From: Bradyrhizobium nitroreducens
Lineage (GTDB): Bacteria > Pseudomonadota > Alphaproteobacteria > Rhizobiales > Xanthobacteraceae
Assembly: GCF_002776695.1 (NCBI RefSeq)
Contig: NZ_LFJC01000003.1
Location: forward strand, 4,391,981 to 4,455,980
Length of the DNA: 64,000 nucleotides
Reading direction: 5' to 3'
The notes under the pieces were generated by a model. That model saw only the letters and a program-made list of their open reading frames with translations. It was not told where the DNA came from and made no database searches. Positions 25,375 to 34,134 of the stretch are shown one piece after another (within the stretch, counting starts at the first letter, position 1; each line of letters starts with the position of its first letter). A program made the position numbers and the translations under genes.

Positions 25375-25398
25375 GTTCAGGTTTTCAGGAGCAACCCC

Positions 25399-25977
25399 AT
25401 GTCCATCGCCGAAATCCACCGGCAGATCACCGCGGACGAGATCGCCCATACCTTCGAGGAGGAGGCGACGCCGAAGGTCGATCTCGGCGTCTACGCGTTC
25501 GAGGACTGGGTGGCGCTCGCCATCTTCTGGGCGATGGCGCTTGCCGTCTTCCTGCAGTTCTTCACCCGCTACGTGCTCAACGACAGCTACGCCTGGACCG
25601 AGGAGATCGCGACCTATTGCCTGATCGGCGTGGTCTTCATCGGCGCCTCGATGTGCGTGCGGCTGTCGCGGCACATCCAGGTCGACCTCCTCTACCGCTA
25701 TCTGCCGCAACCCGTGGGGCGCGCGCTGTCGACCGTGATCGACCTGATCCGGCTCGCCTTCTTCGGCTACGCCATCAAGCTGGTCTGGGTCTACATCCAG
25801 ATCATCGGCGACGAGCAGATGACCACGATCAATTTTCGCAAGGACTACGTCTATTACGCCGTGCTGCTCGGCTTCGTGCTGATGTTCGCGCGCTCCGTGC
25901 AGGTGGCAATACAGAACTGGCGGCAGGGCTATTCGGTCCTCGAACGACCCGGTGCCTACGACGGATCGGAAGGATAA
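25399..25977 (+). CDS. dctQ: TRAP transporter small permease (DctQ family)
   Basis: A 192-residue inner-membrane protein with four hydrophobic segments (roughly 35-55, 70-90, 110-130 and 150-170). The family stretch FFTRYVLNDSYAWTEEIATY is typical of DctQ. It pairs with the large DctM permease encoded 4 bp downstream. A ribosome site (caggagc) just after the intergenic repeat precedes its ATG, so the repeat separates the binding protein from the permeases within the operon. Confidence 0.92.
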   Translation: MSIAEIHRQITADEIAHTFEEEATPKVDLGVYAFEDWVALAIFWAMALAVFLQFFTRYVLNDSYAWTEEIATYCLIGVVFIGASMCVRLSRHIQVDLLYRYLPQPVGRALSTVIDLIRLAFFGYAIKLVWVYIQIIGDEQMTTINFRKDYVYYAVLLGFVLMFARSVQVAIQNWRQGYSVLERPGAYDGSEG

Positions 25978-25981
25978 GACC

Positions 25982-27388
25982 ATGCTGCTGTTGCTCGGAG
26001 GCTTTCTCATCCTGATGCTGCTCGGCGTTCCCGTGGCGATTGCCATGGCCGCGTCGTCGCTGCTCTACATCCTGGTCAGCGGCGTGACGCCCGACGTCAC
26101 GCTGGCGCAGCGCATGATCGCCGGCGTCGAGAGCTTTCCGCTACTCGCCGTGCCGTTCTTCATCCTGGCCGGCAATCTCATGAACATCGCCGGCGTCACC
26201 GGGCGCATCTACAAATTCGCGGTCGCGCTGGTGGGCTGGATGCGCGGCGGCCTCGGCCACGTCAACATCATCGGCTCGGTGATCTTCTCCGGCATGTCCG
26301 GCACCGCCATCGCGGACGCCGCCGGTCTCGGCACCATCGAGATCAAGGCGATGAAGGACCACGGCTACTCCACCGAATTCTCGGTCGGTGTCACCGCGGC
26401 GTCCGCCACGCTCGGGCCGATCATTCCGCCATCGCTGCCCTTCGTGATCTACGGCATGATGGCCAACGTCTCGATCGGCGCGCTGTTTTTGGGCGGCGTC
26501 ATCCCCGGCGTCGTCCTGACGCTGTTCATGATGGCGACCGTCACCTATTTCGCGCACAAGAACAAATGGGGCAGCGACACGCCGTTCTCCTGGCCGCAGC
26601 TCGGCTCGGCCGGTCTCGAGATCCTCATCGTGCTGTCGTTCCCGATGGCGATCTGGCTGATGGTGCTCGCCGGCCTATCGGTCAACATGGCGGTTGCGAT
26701 CGGCCTCGGCACGCTGCTGATCATCGACTGGTACTTCGACTTCTCGGCGGTGATGGCGCTGATGGCGCCGGTGATCCTGATCGGCGGCATGACGCTGGGC
26801 TGGTTCACGCCGACGGAAGCCGCTGTTGCCGCGGTGATCTGGTCGCTGTTCCTCGGTCTCGTTCGCTACCGCACCATGACGTTTCAGACCGTTGCCAAGG
26901 CGACTTTCGACACCATCGAGACCACGGCCTCGGTGCTGTTCATCGTCACCGCAGCCTCGATCTTCGCCTGGCTGCTGACGGTGTCGCAGGCTGCACAGAT
27001 GCTGTCGGACTGGATGCTCAGCATCACCCACAACAAATGGGTGTTCCTGGCGCTCGCCAACGTCCTGATCCTGTTCGTCGGCTGCTTCATCGACACCACG
27101 GCGGCGATCACCATCCTGGTGCCGATCCTGCTGCCGATCGTGCTCAAGCTCGGCATCGACCCGATCCACTTCGGCCTGATCATGACGCTCAACCTGATGA
27201 TCGGCCTGTTGCATCCGCCGCTCGGGATGGTGCTGTTCGTGCTCGCCCGCGTGGCAAAACTCTCGGTCGAGCGCACGACGGTGGCGATCTTGCCCTGGCT
27301 GGTGCCGCTGATGCTTGCGCTGATGGCGATCACTTACATCCCCGACCTGACCCTCTGGCTGCCGAAATACATGGGACTCTCCAAATGA
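25982..27388 (+). CDS. dctM: TRAP transporter large permease (DctM family)
   Basis: A 468-residue polytopic protein with about 12 hydrophobic helices. Family features include GVESFPLLAVPFFILAGNLM, SGMSGTAIADAAGLGTIEI and ATLGPIIPPSLPFVIYG. It couples Na+ entry to uptake of the solute delivered by DctP. The ATG at 25982 lies 4 bp beyond dctQ. Its stop overlaps the start of the dehydrogenase gene by 4 bp (ATGA), tying transport and catabolism. Confidence 0.94.
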   Translation: MLLLLGGFLILMLLGVPVAIAMAASSLLYILVSGVTPDVTLAQRMIAGVESFPLLAVPFFILAGNLMNIAGVTGRIYKFAVALVGWMRGGLGHVNIIGSVIFSGMSGTAIADAAGLGTIEIKAMKDHGYSTEFSVGVTAASATLGPIIPPSLPFVIYGMMANVSIGALFLGGVIPGVVLTLFMMATVTYFAHKNKWGSDTPFSWPQLGSAGLEILIVLSFPMAIWLMVLAGLSVNMAVAIGLGTLLIIDWYFDFSAVMALMAPVILIGGMTLGWFTPTEAAVAAVIWSLFLGLVRYRTMTFQTVAKATFDTIETTASVLFIVTAASIFAWLLTVSQAAQMLSDWMLSITHNKWVFLALANVLILFVGCFIDTTAAITILVPILLPIVLKLGIDPIHFGLIMTLNLMIGLLHPPLGMVLFVLARVAKLSVERTTVAILPWLVPLMLALMAITYIPDLTLWLPKYMGLSK

Positions 27389-28434
27389 CCTCGACTGCTC
27401 TCGCCGCAACCTTGTTCGGCCCCGAAGATCTGCGCATGGTCGAGCATCCGCTCGGCAAGCTGGCATCTGGCATGGTGCGTATCCGCTTCGGTGCCGGCGG
27501 CATCTGCGGCTCTGACATGCATTACTTCCGCCATGCCCGGACCGGCGACTTCGTGGTGAAGTCGCCGCTGGTGCTCGGCCACGAGATCTCGGGCGAGGTC
27601 GTGGAGATCTCCGGCACCGCAGCGAACCTGAAGGTCGGTGACCGCGTCGCCGTCAATCCGTCGCGCTGGTGCGGCCATTGCGTCGCCTGCCGCGAGGGCC
27701 GGCCGAATTTGTGCGAGAACATCTACTTCATGGGCTCGGCCTCGAAGACGCCGCACATGCAGGGCGGCTTCGCCAATTATTTCGATGCGGTCCCCGCGCA
27801 ATGCGTGAAGATCCCGGACCACGTGTCGTACCAGGCCGCGGCGCTCGCCGAGCCGCTCGCGGTCTGCCTGCACGCAGTCGCGCGCGCCGGCAATATCGAG
27901 GGCAAGCGCGGCATCATCTTCGGTGCCGGCCCGATCGGGCTTCTGACCATGCTCGCCGCGCACCGCGCCGGCATGGCCGATATCACGGTCGCCGACATCG
28001 CGCCGGCGCCGCTGGCCTTCGCGACCAGGCTCGGCGCCTCGCATGTCGAGAACGTCTCGGCTGGCGAGGAAGGCCTGAAGGCGCAGGCCGCGGCACGTCC
28101 TTACGATGTCGCCTTTGAAGTTTCGGGCACCGCCGCGGGCCTTGCCAGTGCCATCGGCATCGTCAGGCGCGGCGGCGTGGTGGTGCAGATCGGCAATCTG
28201 CCGGGCGGCCAGATCCCGACGCCGTCGAACGCGGTGATGGCGAAGGAGATCGACCTGCGCGGCTCGTTCCGCTTCGGCTTCGAATTCATGACCGCGGTGG
28301 AGCTGATTTCGGCCGGCAGTGTCGACGTGCTGTCGCTGGTCACCGCCGAGCGTCCGCTGTCGACCGCGCCCGACGCGCTGCGGCTGGCGCTCGACCGCTC
28401 GCAGAGCGTCAAGGTCGTATTGACCGCGAACTGA
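27385..28434 (+). CDS. Zn-dependent L-idonate 5-dehydrogenase / L-gulonate 5-dehydrogenase-type enzyme
   Basis: A 349-residue medium-chain dehydrogenase. Catalytic zinc ligands appear in GGICGSDMHYF (Cys, with Ser-Asp) and LGHEISGEV (His-Glu); the structural-zinc loop is CGHCVACREGRPNLC. The NAD(P) site is IIFGAGPIGLL. It resembles IdnD and sorbitol dehydrogenase. Between a hexuronate-type TRAP system and uxuA it could oxidise L-gulonate to D-fructuronate, which UxuB would then reduce to D-mannonate; that assignment is inference. Coupled to dctM by a 4-bp overlap. Confidence 0.85.
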   Translation: MTSTALAATLFGPEDLRMVEHPLGKLASGMVRIRFGAGGICGSDMHYFRHARTGDFVVKSPLVLGHEISGEVVEISGTAANLKVGDRVAVNPSRWCGHCVACREGRPNLCENIYFMGSASKTPHMQGGFANYFDAVPAQCVKIPDHVSYQAAALAEPLAVCLHAVARAGNIEGKRGIIFGAGPIGLLTMLAAHRAGMADITVADIAPAPLAFATRLGASHVENVSAGEEGLKAQAAARPYDVAFEVSGTAAGLASAIGIVRRGGVVVQIGNLPGGQIPTPSNAVMAKEIDLRGSFRFGFEFMTAVELISAGSVDVLSLVTAERPLSTAPDALRLALDRSQSVKVVLTAN

Positions 28435-28447
28435 GTGGAGAGACCAG

Positions 28448-29638
28448 ATGATGCTCGAAGGTTGGCGCTGGTACGGGCCTGATGATCCGGTCTCGCTCGA
28501 CGATGTCAGGCAGGCCGGTGCGAGCGATATCGTCTCGGCGCTGCATCAGGTGCCGATCGGGGAAGCCTGGACGCGCAAGGCGGTCGAGGAGCGCAAGAAC
28601 TTCATCGAGAACGGCCAGCCCGGCCGCTCAAAGCTGACATGGTCGGTGGTGGAATCGATTCCGATCCCCGATGACGTCAAGCGTCTCGGCGGTAAGGCGA
28701 CGAAGTCGATCGAGGCGTGGATCGCGAGCATGGAAGCGGTCGCCGCCTCCGGCATCAAGATCATCTGCTACAATTTCATGCCTGTCGTCGACTGGTGCCG
28801 CACTGACCTGGAGTGGGAGCTGCCAAATGGCGCCCGCGCCATGCGCTTCGACCAGGACCGCTTTGCCGCCTTCGAGCTGCATATCCTGAAGCGGCCCGCC
28901 GCGGTGCAGGAGTACTCACCCGAGCAGCAGGCCCGCGCGAAGGCGCTGTTCGAGAAGATGAGCCAGGCGGATATCGACTATCTCGTCATGGTCATCGCAA
29001 GCGCGCTGCCGGGCTCGACCACCGAGCCGATGACCATTCCGCAATTCCGCGACCGGCTGGAGACCTATCGCGACATCACGCCTGAGATCCTGAGGCAGCA
29101 TCTCGCCGAGTTCCTGGCGCGGGTGACGCCGGTGGCCGAGCAGCTCGGAGTGTCCCTGACCCTGCATCCCGACGATCCGCCGCGCCCGCTGTTCGGTCTG
29201 CCGCGCATTGCCTCGTCAGCCGCCGACTATCAGGCGCTGTTCGACGCGGTGCCGTCCAAGGCGAACGGCATCTGCCTGTGCACCGGTTCGCTCGGCGTGC
29301 GCGCGGAGAACAATCTGCCTGAAATGGCCGAGCGCTTCGGCCCCCGCATCGCCTTTGCGCATCTGCGTGCAACCAAGCGCGAGGCGGACGGGCTGTCGTT
29401 CTACGAGTCCGATCATCTCGACGGCGACGTCGACATGGTCGCCGTGCTCAAGGCGCTGCTGAAGGAGAACGCGAAGCGTTCGCCCGACAAGCAAATCGTG
29501 TTCCGGCCCGACCACGGCCACCGCATGCTCGACGATCTCGCCGCCACCAAGCGCACCAACCCCGGCTACACCGCGATCGGCCGCCTCCGCGGCCTCGCCG
29601 AACTGCGCGGCGCGATCCGCGCGATCGAGCATCGGTAG
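28448..29638 (+). CDS. uxuA: Mannonate dehydratase UxuA
   Basis: A full-length 396-residue TIM-barrel enzyme (starts MMLEGWRWYGPDDPVSLDDV). Family stretches are IVSALHQVPIGEAW, VTPVAEQLGVSLTLHPDDPP, GICLCTGSLGVRAENNL and FRPDHGHRMLDD, which carry the metal-binding His, Cys, His and Asp residues. It dehydrates D-mannonate to 2-keto-3-deoxygluconate. Together with UxuB it completes fructuronate conversion to KDG; the KDG kinase and aldolase are not in this cluster. Confidence 0.94.
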   Translation: MMLEGWRWYGPDDPVSLDDVRQAGASDIVSALHQVPIGEAWTRKAVEERKNFIENGQPGRSKLTWSVVESIPIPDDVKRLGGKATKSIEAWIASMEAVAASGIKIICYNFMPVVDWCRTDLEWELPNGARAMRFDQDRFAAFELHILKRPAAVQEYSPEQQARAKALFEKMSQADIDYLVMVIASALPGSTTEPMTIPQFRDRLETYRDITPEILRQHLAEFLARVTPVAEQLGVSLTLHPDDPPRPLFGLPRIASSAADYQALFDAVPSKANGICLCTGSLGVRAENNLPEMAERFGPRIAFAHLRATKREADGLSFYESDHLDGDVDMVAVLKALLKENAKRSPDKQIVFRPDHGHRMLDDLAATKRTNPGYTAIGRLRGLAELRGAIRAIEHR

Positions 29639-29650
29639 GGAAAAGCTCTC

Positions 29651-29777
29651 TCGTCATGACGTGGAAGGAGGGGGTCCGACGCCTCCACAACGTCATGGCC
29701 GGGCTTGTCCCGGCCATCCACGTCTAGCCACGCCGCACCGAGAACGTGGATGGCCGGGACAAGCCCGGGCATGACGA
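29651..29777. repeat. Palindromic intergenic repeat after uxuA
   Basis: A 127-nt element with outer cgtcatgac/catgacg ends and a long inner inverted pair centred on atggccgggcttgtcccggccat and its near-complement. It occupies the convergent space between uxuA and the LysR gene and may also terminate transcription. Confidence 0.85.
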
Positions 29778-29810
29778 CCTGTTGCGGACGTTCGATTGCG
29801 GCTCCGCCAC

Positions 29811-30749
29811 CTAATAACACGCGTCCATCGCGCCGAGCTTCGGATAGAGCTTGTGGATCGCGGCGATCTCGCTGTGCATCTGCGTGATGATCCAGTCGCG
29901 GATCTCGGCGGCGATCGGGCGCATCGGCCGGTTGCGGGGCGGCAGGAATTCGCAGATGCGGCGCGTGGTGGTCAGCCGGTCGGAGGCCGGCACCAGCGCG
30001 CCGGTGAGCAGCCAGTGCGAGGTGACGGTCAGCCAGCCGAGCGCGATGCCCTGGCCGAGCAGGGCGGCCTGCACCACGACGGCATAATCCGTAAAGCTCA
30101 GCCCCTTGGCCGCGCCGCGGCGTCCGGTGAGCAGCGATGCATAATCCGCGGCCCAGTCGCCCGGCGTCTCGGCGAGGCGGATGATGGTGTTGCCCTCGGC
30201 GGGATCGGTTGCGCCGAGATAGGAGGGGCTGCACATCGGCAGCATCACTTCCTTCATCACGAGCGTGCCGCCGGAGGGCGGCTCCTCGCGATCGCGAAAG
30301 CGCATGCCGAGGTCGACATTCTCCACCGGCCCGCGCAGTGCGCCGGAGATCAGCTGGAAGCGCAGGTCGACTTGCGGAAACTGCTTCTGCAGCTTGTCGA
30401 TGCGCGGCATCAGCCAATGCGTGGTGAAGGCGGAGGAGACCGACAGCGTCACCGTCTCGGTACCCTTGCGGCGCCGCTCGATCTCGACGAGGCCGCTCTC
30501 GATGCTGCGAAAGCCGTCGAGCACGCGGCGGTACAACAGCTCGCCTTCCTCGGTGAGCACGGCGCGGCCCGCTGTGCGGTCGAACAGGCGGACGCCGAGA
30601 TGCTCCTCGAGCTGGCCGAGCATCCGGCTCACCGCAGGCTGCGTCACGTTCAATTCCGCGGCGGCGGCCGTGAAGCTGCCATTGCGCGCCGCCGCGTCGA
30701 AGACGAACAGGGCGTTGCTCGACGGCAGCATGCGGCGGAGCTCAGGCAT
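29811..30749 (-). CDS. LysR-family regulator (GcvA-like)
   Basis: A 312-residue LysR protein. The HTH is at about 14-60 (ALFVFDAAARNGSFTAAAAE, LNVTQPAVSRMLGQLEEHLG), followed by RLFDRTAGRAVLTEEGE and the effector domain (LSVSSAFTTHWLMPRIDKLQ). The layout is that of the GcvA subgroup, which often controls divergent amine or amino-acid genes. It is divergent from the ABC importer operon starting at 30960 and is its most likely regulator. Inverted repeats lie right at and beyond its start codon. Confidence 0.9.
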   Translation of the reverse strand: MPELRRMLPSSNALFVFDAAARNGSFTAAAAELNVTQPAVSRMLGQLEEHLGVRLFDRTAGRAVLTEEGELLYRRVLDGFRSIESGLVEIERRRKGTETVTLSVSSAFTTHWLMPRIDKLQKQFPQVDLRFQLISGALRGPVENVDLGMRFRDREEPPSGGTLVMKEVMLPMCSPSYLGATDPAEGNTIIRLAETPGDWAADYASLLTGRRGAAKGLSFTDYAVVVQAALLGQGIALGWLTVTSHWLLTGALVPASDRLTTTRRICEFLPPRNRPMRPIAAEIRDWIITQMHSEIAAIHKLYPKLGAMDACY

Positions 30750-30762
30750 AACGTCATGTTAT
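30748..30762. promoter_or_regulatory. LysR-type inverted repeat at the regulator start codon
   Basis: ATAAC-N5-GTTAT fits the T-N11-A dyad of LysR operators and overlaps the start codon of the LysR gene, as expected for self-repression. Confidence 0.5.
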
Positions 30763-30777
30763 GGGCGCGGTGAGAAT

Positions 30778-30801
30778 TTGGCAATTGCCGGATTTTGCCA
30801 A
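30778..30801. promoter_or_regulatory. Second dyad in the LysR/ABC divergent region
   Basis: TTGGCAA-N10-TTGCCAA, whose left half is also part of the perfect palindrome ggcaattgcc (30780-30789). A candidate activation site for the divergent ABC operon. Confidence 0.4.
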
Positions 30802-30959
30802 GTCTGGTGTCATCGGCATCACAGCCTAAAGACAGGGTGTTCGGGCAAGGATTTGGTGCAGCGCACGCTGCGCCACTGAATGCTCCGGAATGCTGTCTAT
30901 AAAGCAGGCTTATGGCGCGCAGTGAGGCACGCCATTGCAGGGACGGGCGAGGTCGATCG

Positions 30960-32039
30960 TTGGACAAACGAGCGGAAAGCGTCGAGATCAGGTCCGCGAG
31001 CAAGGCGTATGGCGCCGTTCGCGCTCTCGACGACGTCTCGCTCAATGTCGGCGCCGGCGAGTTCGTCTCGCTGCTCGGCCCCTCCGGCTCGGGCAAGACC
31101 ACGCTGCTCGGCATTTTGGGCGGCTTCATCCTGCCAACGTCAGGCACGATCCTGTTCGGCGGCCGAGACGTCACCTACATGCCGCCGCACAAGCGGGACA
31201 TCGGTGTGGTGTTCCAGAACTACGCGCTGTTCCCGCATATGAGCGTCGGCGAGAACGTCGCCTTTCCCCTGCGTGCGCGCCGCCTGCCGAAAGCCAGCTG
31301 GCCCGACAAGGTGCGCGCTGCACTCGGCATGGTCGGGCTTTCCGGCTACGAGGAGCGCGGCATCGCGCAGCTCTCCGGCGGCCAGCGCCAGCGCGTGGCG
31401 CTGGCGCGCGCCATGATCTTCGAGCCGCGCCTGATCCTGATGGACGAGCCGCTCTCCGCGCTCGACAAGCAGCTGCGCGAATCCATGCAGATCGAGCTGC
31501 GCGCGCTGCACCGCCGCATCCAGGCCACCATCATCTATGTCACCCATGACCAGCGCGAGGCGCTGACCATGAGCGATCGCGTCGCCGTCATGAAGGACGG
31601 CCGGCTGATCCAGATCGACGTGCCCGAGCGGCTGCACGACCATCCCGCCGATTCCTTCGTCGCGAGCTTCATCGGCGAGGCGACGATGCTTCCCGTCCGC
31701 CGCGTCGATGCCTCCAGCGTGGCGCTCGGCAATGCGCTGCTGCGCAGCGCCCGCCTCATCCCGGACGGCGACGCCCTGATGCTCGCCGTGCACAGCGAGA
31801 AGCTCCTGATCGACGACGGTGCGCAGGACGGCGCCTGCAACCGGCTGACCGGAACGGTCACCGACATCGTCTATCAGGGCGAGAGCCTGCGCATCTTCCT
31901 TTCGCTTGCCGACGGCATCGCGCTCAGCCTGCGCCAGCCGAGCTATCACCAGGCCTATAGCCGCATCCCGCCGCTCGGCGGCCGCCTCACCGTCACCCTT
32001 CACCCCGAGGACACCATCGTCGTGCCCAGGGTGGACTGA
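30960..32039 (+). CDS. ABC transporter ATP-binding protein (PotA/spermidine-putrescine type)
   Basis: An ABC ATPase of about 359 residues: Walker A GPSGSGKTT, Q-loop VFQNYALFPH, signature LSGGQRQRVALARA, Walker B LILMDEP and switch His in YVTHDQREAL. A C-terminal TOBE-like domain follows (about 265-355). I chose the TTG at 30960 because gcgagg lies 8 nt ahead; an in-frame ATG at 30912 would add 16 residues but has poor spacing. It energises the permeases encoded at 35191 and 36060, an unusual gene order with two enzymes in between. Confidence 0.92.
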   Translation: MDKRAESVEIRSASKAYGAVRALDDVSLNVGAGEFVSLLGPSGSGKTTLLGILGGFILPTSGTILFGGRDVTYMPPHKRDIGVVFQNYALFPHMSVGENVAFPLRARRLPKASWPDKVRAALGMVGLSGYEERGIAQLSGGQRQRVALARAMIFEPRLILMDEPLSALDKQLRESMQIELRALHRRIQATIIYVTHDQREALTMSDRVAVMKDGRLIQIDVPERLHDHPADSFVASFIGEATMLPVRRVDASSVALGNALLRSARLIPDGDALMLAVHSEKLLIDDGAQDGACNRLTGTVTDIVYQGESLRIFLSLADGIALSLRQPSYHQAYSRIPPLGGRLTVTLHPEDTIVVPRVD

Positions 32040-32072
32040 TTCAAGCCCTGTCCAACCGAGAGAAGAAACGAC

Positions 32073-32789
32073 ATGTCGACCCAAGCCGCGTTCAGCAATT
32101 TCAAGGTTCTCACCTTCGACGTCGTCGGCACCCTGATCGATTTCGAGACCGGCGTGATCGAGGCGGTGCGCAAGATCTCCGGCAAGACGCCCGCCGAGCT
32201 CAGCGACGACCAGATCTTCGAGCCCTACAAGCGCGGCCGCGACAAGTTCTACGGCCGGTCCAGCGAGGCGATGTTCCACGTCTATCGCCATCTCGCCACG
32301 GAGCTCGGGCTGCCCGCCGACGATGCGGCGTGCGACGTGTTCCAGCTCTCGGTGTTGCGCTGGGGGCCGTTCGCGGACTCGGTCGAAGCGCTCAAGCGTC
32401 TGCGCACGAAGTTTCGGCTGGTGGCGATGACCAATGCGGACCGCGTCGCGCTGTCCTGCTATGCCCACGCACTCGGTGATCCCTTCGACGACACCGTGTG
32501 TGCCGACGAAACCGGCGTTGCAAAACCCAATCCCGAGTTCTTTGCCTACAACAAGGGACGTCAATCCGCCTTCGGCTACAAGCAGTCCGACATTCTGCAC
32601 GTCGCGCAGAGCCAGTACCACGACATCGGGATCGCGCGGAAGCTCGGCTACAAGGTGTGCTGGATCGAGCGCCGCCAGGGTATCGCCGGCTTCGGCGGCA
32701 CGCCGGCGGTGGAGACGCTGACCAAGCCGGACTTTCATTATCCGACGTTGAAGGCGCTGGCCGACGCGGCGATCGGGCCGGCAGCGTAG
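32073..32789 (+). CDS. HAD type II (haloacid dehalogenase-like) hydrolase
   Basis: A 238-residue HAD-superfamily protein. Motif I is FDVVGTLIDFETG with nucleophile Asp16, motif II AMTNADR, the Lys in GVAKPNPEFF, and motif IV HVAQSQYHDIGIA. The VGTL variant and motif IV are those of the type II dehalogenase-like group, which includes true 2-haloacid dehalogenases and enzymes of unknown substrate. It is the second gene of the ABC operon, 33 bp after the ATPase. No halogen-related gene is nearby, so a dehalogenase role is doubtful. Confidence 0.87.
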   Translation: MSTQAAFSNFKVLTFDVVGTLIDFETGVIEAVRKISGKTPAELSDDQIFEPYKRGRDKFYGRSSEAMFHVYRHLATELGLPADDAACDVFQLSVLRWGPFADSVEALKRLRTKFRLVAMTNADRVALSCYAHALGDPFDDTVCADETGVAKPNPEFFAYNKGRQSAFGYKQSDILHVAQSQYHDIGIARKLGYKVCWIERRQGIAGFGGTPAVETLTKPDFHYPTLKALADAAIGPAA

Positions 32790-32793
32790 CATC

Positions 32794-34113
32794 GTGAGCG
32801 CGGGCATGACACGGGACTGGAGCGCCCTGCCATCGGTCAACTCGCTGTGGGAAGCCACAGCCGAGCCGGCGCGCGAATTTCCCGTGCTGTCGGGCGAGCA
32901 GCAGGCGGATGTGGTGATCATTGGGGCGGGCTATACCGGCCTGTCCGCGGCGCACCACGTCGCCAGGAGCGGCCTCAGCCCGGTCGTGCTGGAAGCCAAC
33001 CGCCCCGGCTGGGGCGCAAGCGGCCGCAACGGCGGCGTCATCACCGCGAAATTCCGCCTGTCGTTCCGCGAGGTCGATGCCGCGCACGGCCGCGCCATGG
33101 CGAAGCGCATGTACGAGATCGCGCATGAATCGACCAACATGGTCGAGGAACTGGTCTCCGAATATGACATCGCCAGCGCGAACCTCGTGCGTACCGGCCA
33201 GGTCAAGGCGGCGCACAACGAGACGACGCTCCGGGCCGCGATCGACGAAGCCAACTGGATGACGCGCGAGATGGGCTCGGCCGAGGTCCGCATCCTCGAC
33301 AGGGATGGCGTGCGCGAGGAGACCGGCTCGGACATCTTCGTCGGCGGCGTGCTCAATCCCGGTTCGGGCGGCATCCATCCGCTGAATTATCTGCGTGGGC
33401 TCGCAAACGGTGTGGCGAGCCGGGGCGTGCCGATCTTCCAGGAGTCCCCAGTCGTCAAGCTGCGGCACGAGCGGGACGGCATCGTCACCGAGACGCCGCG
33501 CGGCACCGTGCGCGCCAAGCAGGCGATCATCGCCACCAACAGCTATTCCGATCTGACCGATGCGACCGCGCATCTGCAGCGCACGCTGGTCCCGTTCCGC
33601 AGTGCCATGGTCGCGACCGAAAAGCTGCCGCGCAATCTTGCGGGAAAGCTGATGCCGTCGGGGCGGACCTACACCGAGACAAAGCGCATGATGCGCTGGT
33701 TCCGCATGGTCGACAACCGCGTCATCTTCGGCGGCCGCGGTGCGTTCGGCAAGCAGGACTCCCAGGCCGCATTCGACGCCCTGCGCAAGGCCATGGTCGG
33801 CATCTTCCCCGATCTCGCCGACATCCCGCTCGCCTACAAATGGTCGGGCCTGGTCGCGATGACGCTGGACTCGGTGCCGCATATCGGCCGGCTCGACGAC
33901 CGCACGCTGGTCTCGCTGGGCTACAACGGCGCCGGCGTCGCGATGTCGAGCCTGATGGGCCGCTATCTCGCCGCCTTCGTGCGCGGCGAGACGCCGGACG
34001 TCGGCCTGCTCGATGTCAGGCGCATGAAGACCATACCGTTCTATCCGCTGCGCGAGCCCGCCGTGCGCATGGTCGCCGGCTGGTACCAGTTTCTCGATGC
34101 GATCGGTCAGTGA
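32794..34113 (+). CDS. FAD-dependent amine oxidoreductase (PuuB/DAO family)
   Basis: A 439-residue flavoprotein. The FAD dinucleotide motif is VVIIGAGYTGLSAAHHVARSG near 38-58, followed by GWGASGRNGGVITAKFR, the pattern of gamma-glutamylputrescine oxidase (PuuB/OrdL). The C-terminal KWSGLVAMTLDSVPHIGRLD and LGYNGAGVAMSS complete the DAO fold. It probably oxidises an amine or N-substituted amino acid imported by the adjacent polyamine-type ABC system. It starts at GTG, 4 bp after the HAD gene; ATG 32806 is an alternative. Confidence 0.9.
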   Translation: MSAGMTRDWSALPSVNSLWEATAEPAREFPVLSGEQQADVVIIGAGYTGLSAAHHVARSGLSPVVLEANRPGWGASGRNGGVITAKFRLSFREVDAAHGRAMAKRMYEIAHESTNMVEELVSEYDIASANLVRTGQVKAAHNETTLRAAIDEANWMTREMGSAEVRILDRDGVREETGSDIFVGGVLNPGSGGIHPLNYLRGLANGVASRGVPIFQESPVVKLRHERDGIVTETPRGTVRAKQAIIATNSYSDLTDATAHLQRTLVPFRSAMVATEKLPRNLAGKLMPSGRTYTETKRMMRWFRMVDNRVIFGGRGAFGKQDSQAAFDALRKAMVGIFPDLADIPLAYKWSGLVAMTLDSVPHIGRLDDRTLVSLGYNGAGVAMSSLMGRYLAAFVRGETPDVGLLDVRRMKTIPFYPLREPAVRMVAGWYQFLDAIGQ

Positions 34114-34134
34114 GATCATTTGGAGGAGGCGAGG

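Noticed and set aside
32073..32789. A true 2-haloacid dehalogenase linked to halo-organic degradation
   Set aside because: Neighbours form a polyamine-type import and amine oxidation operon; motif evidence supports only the broad type II HAD group.
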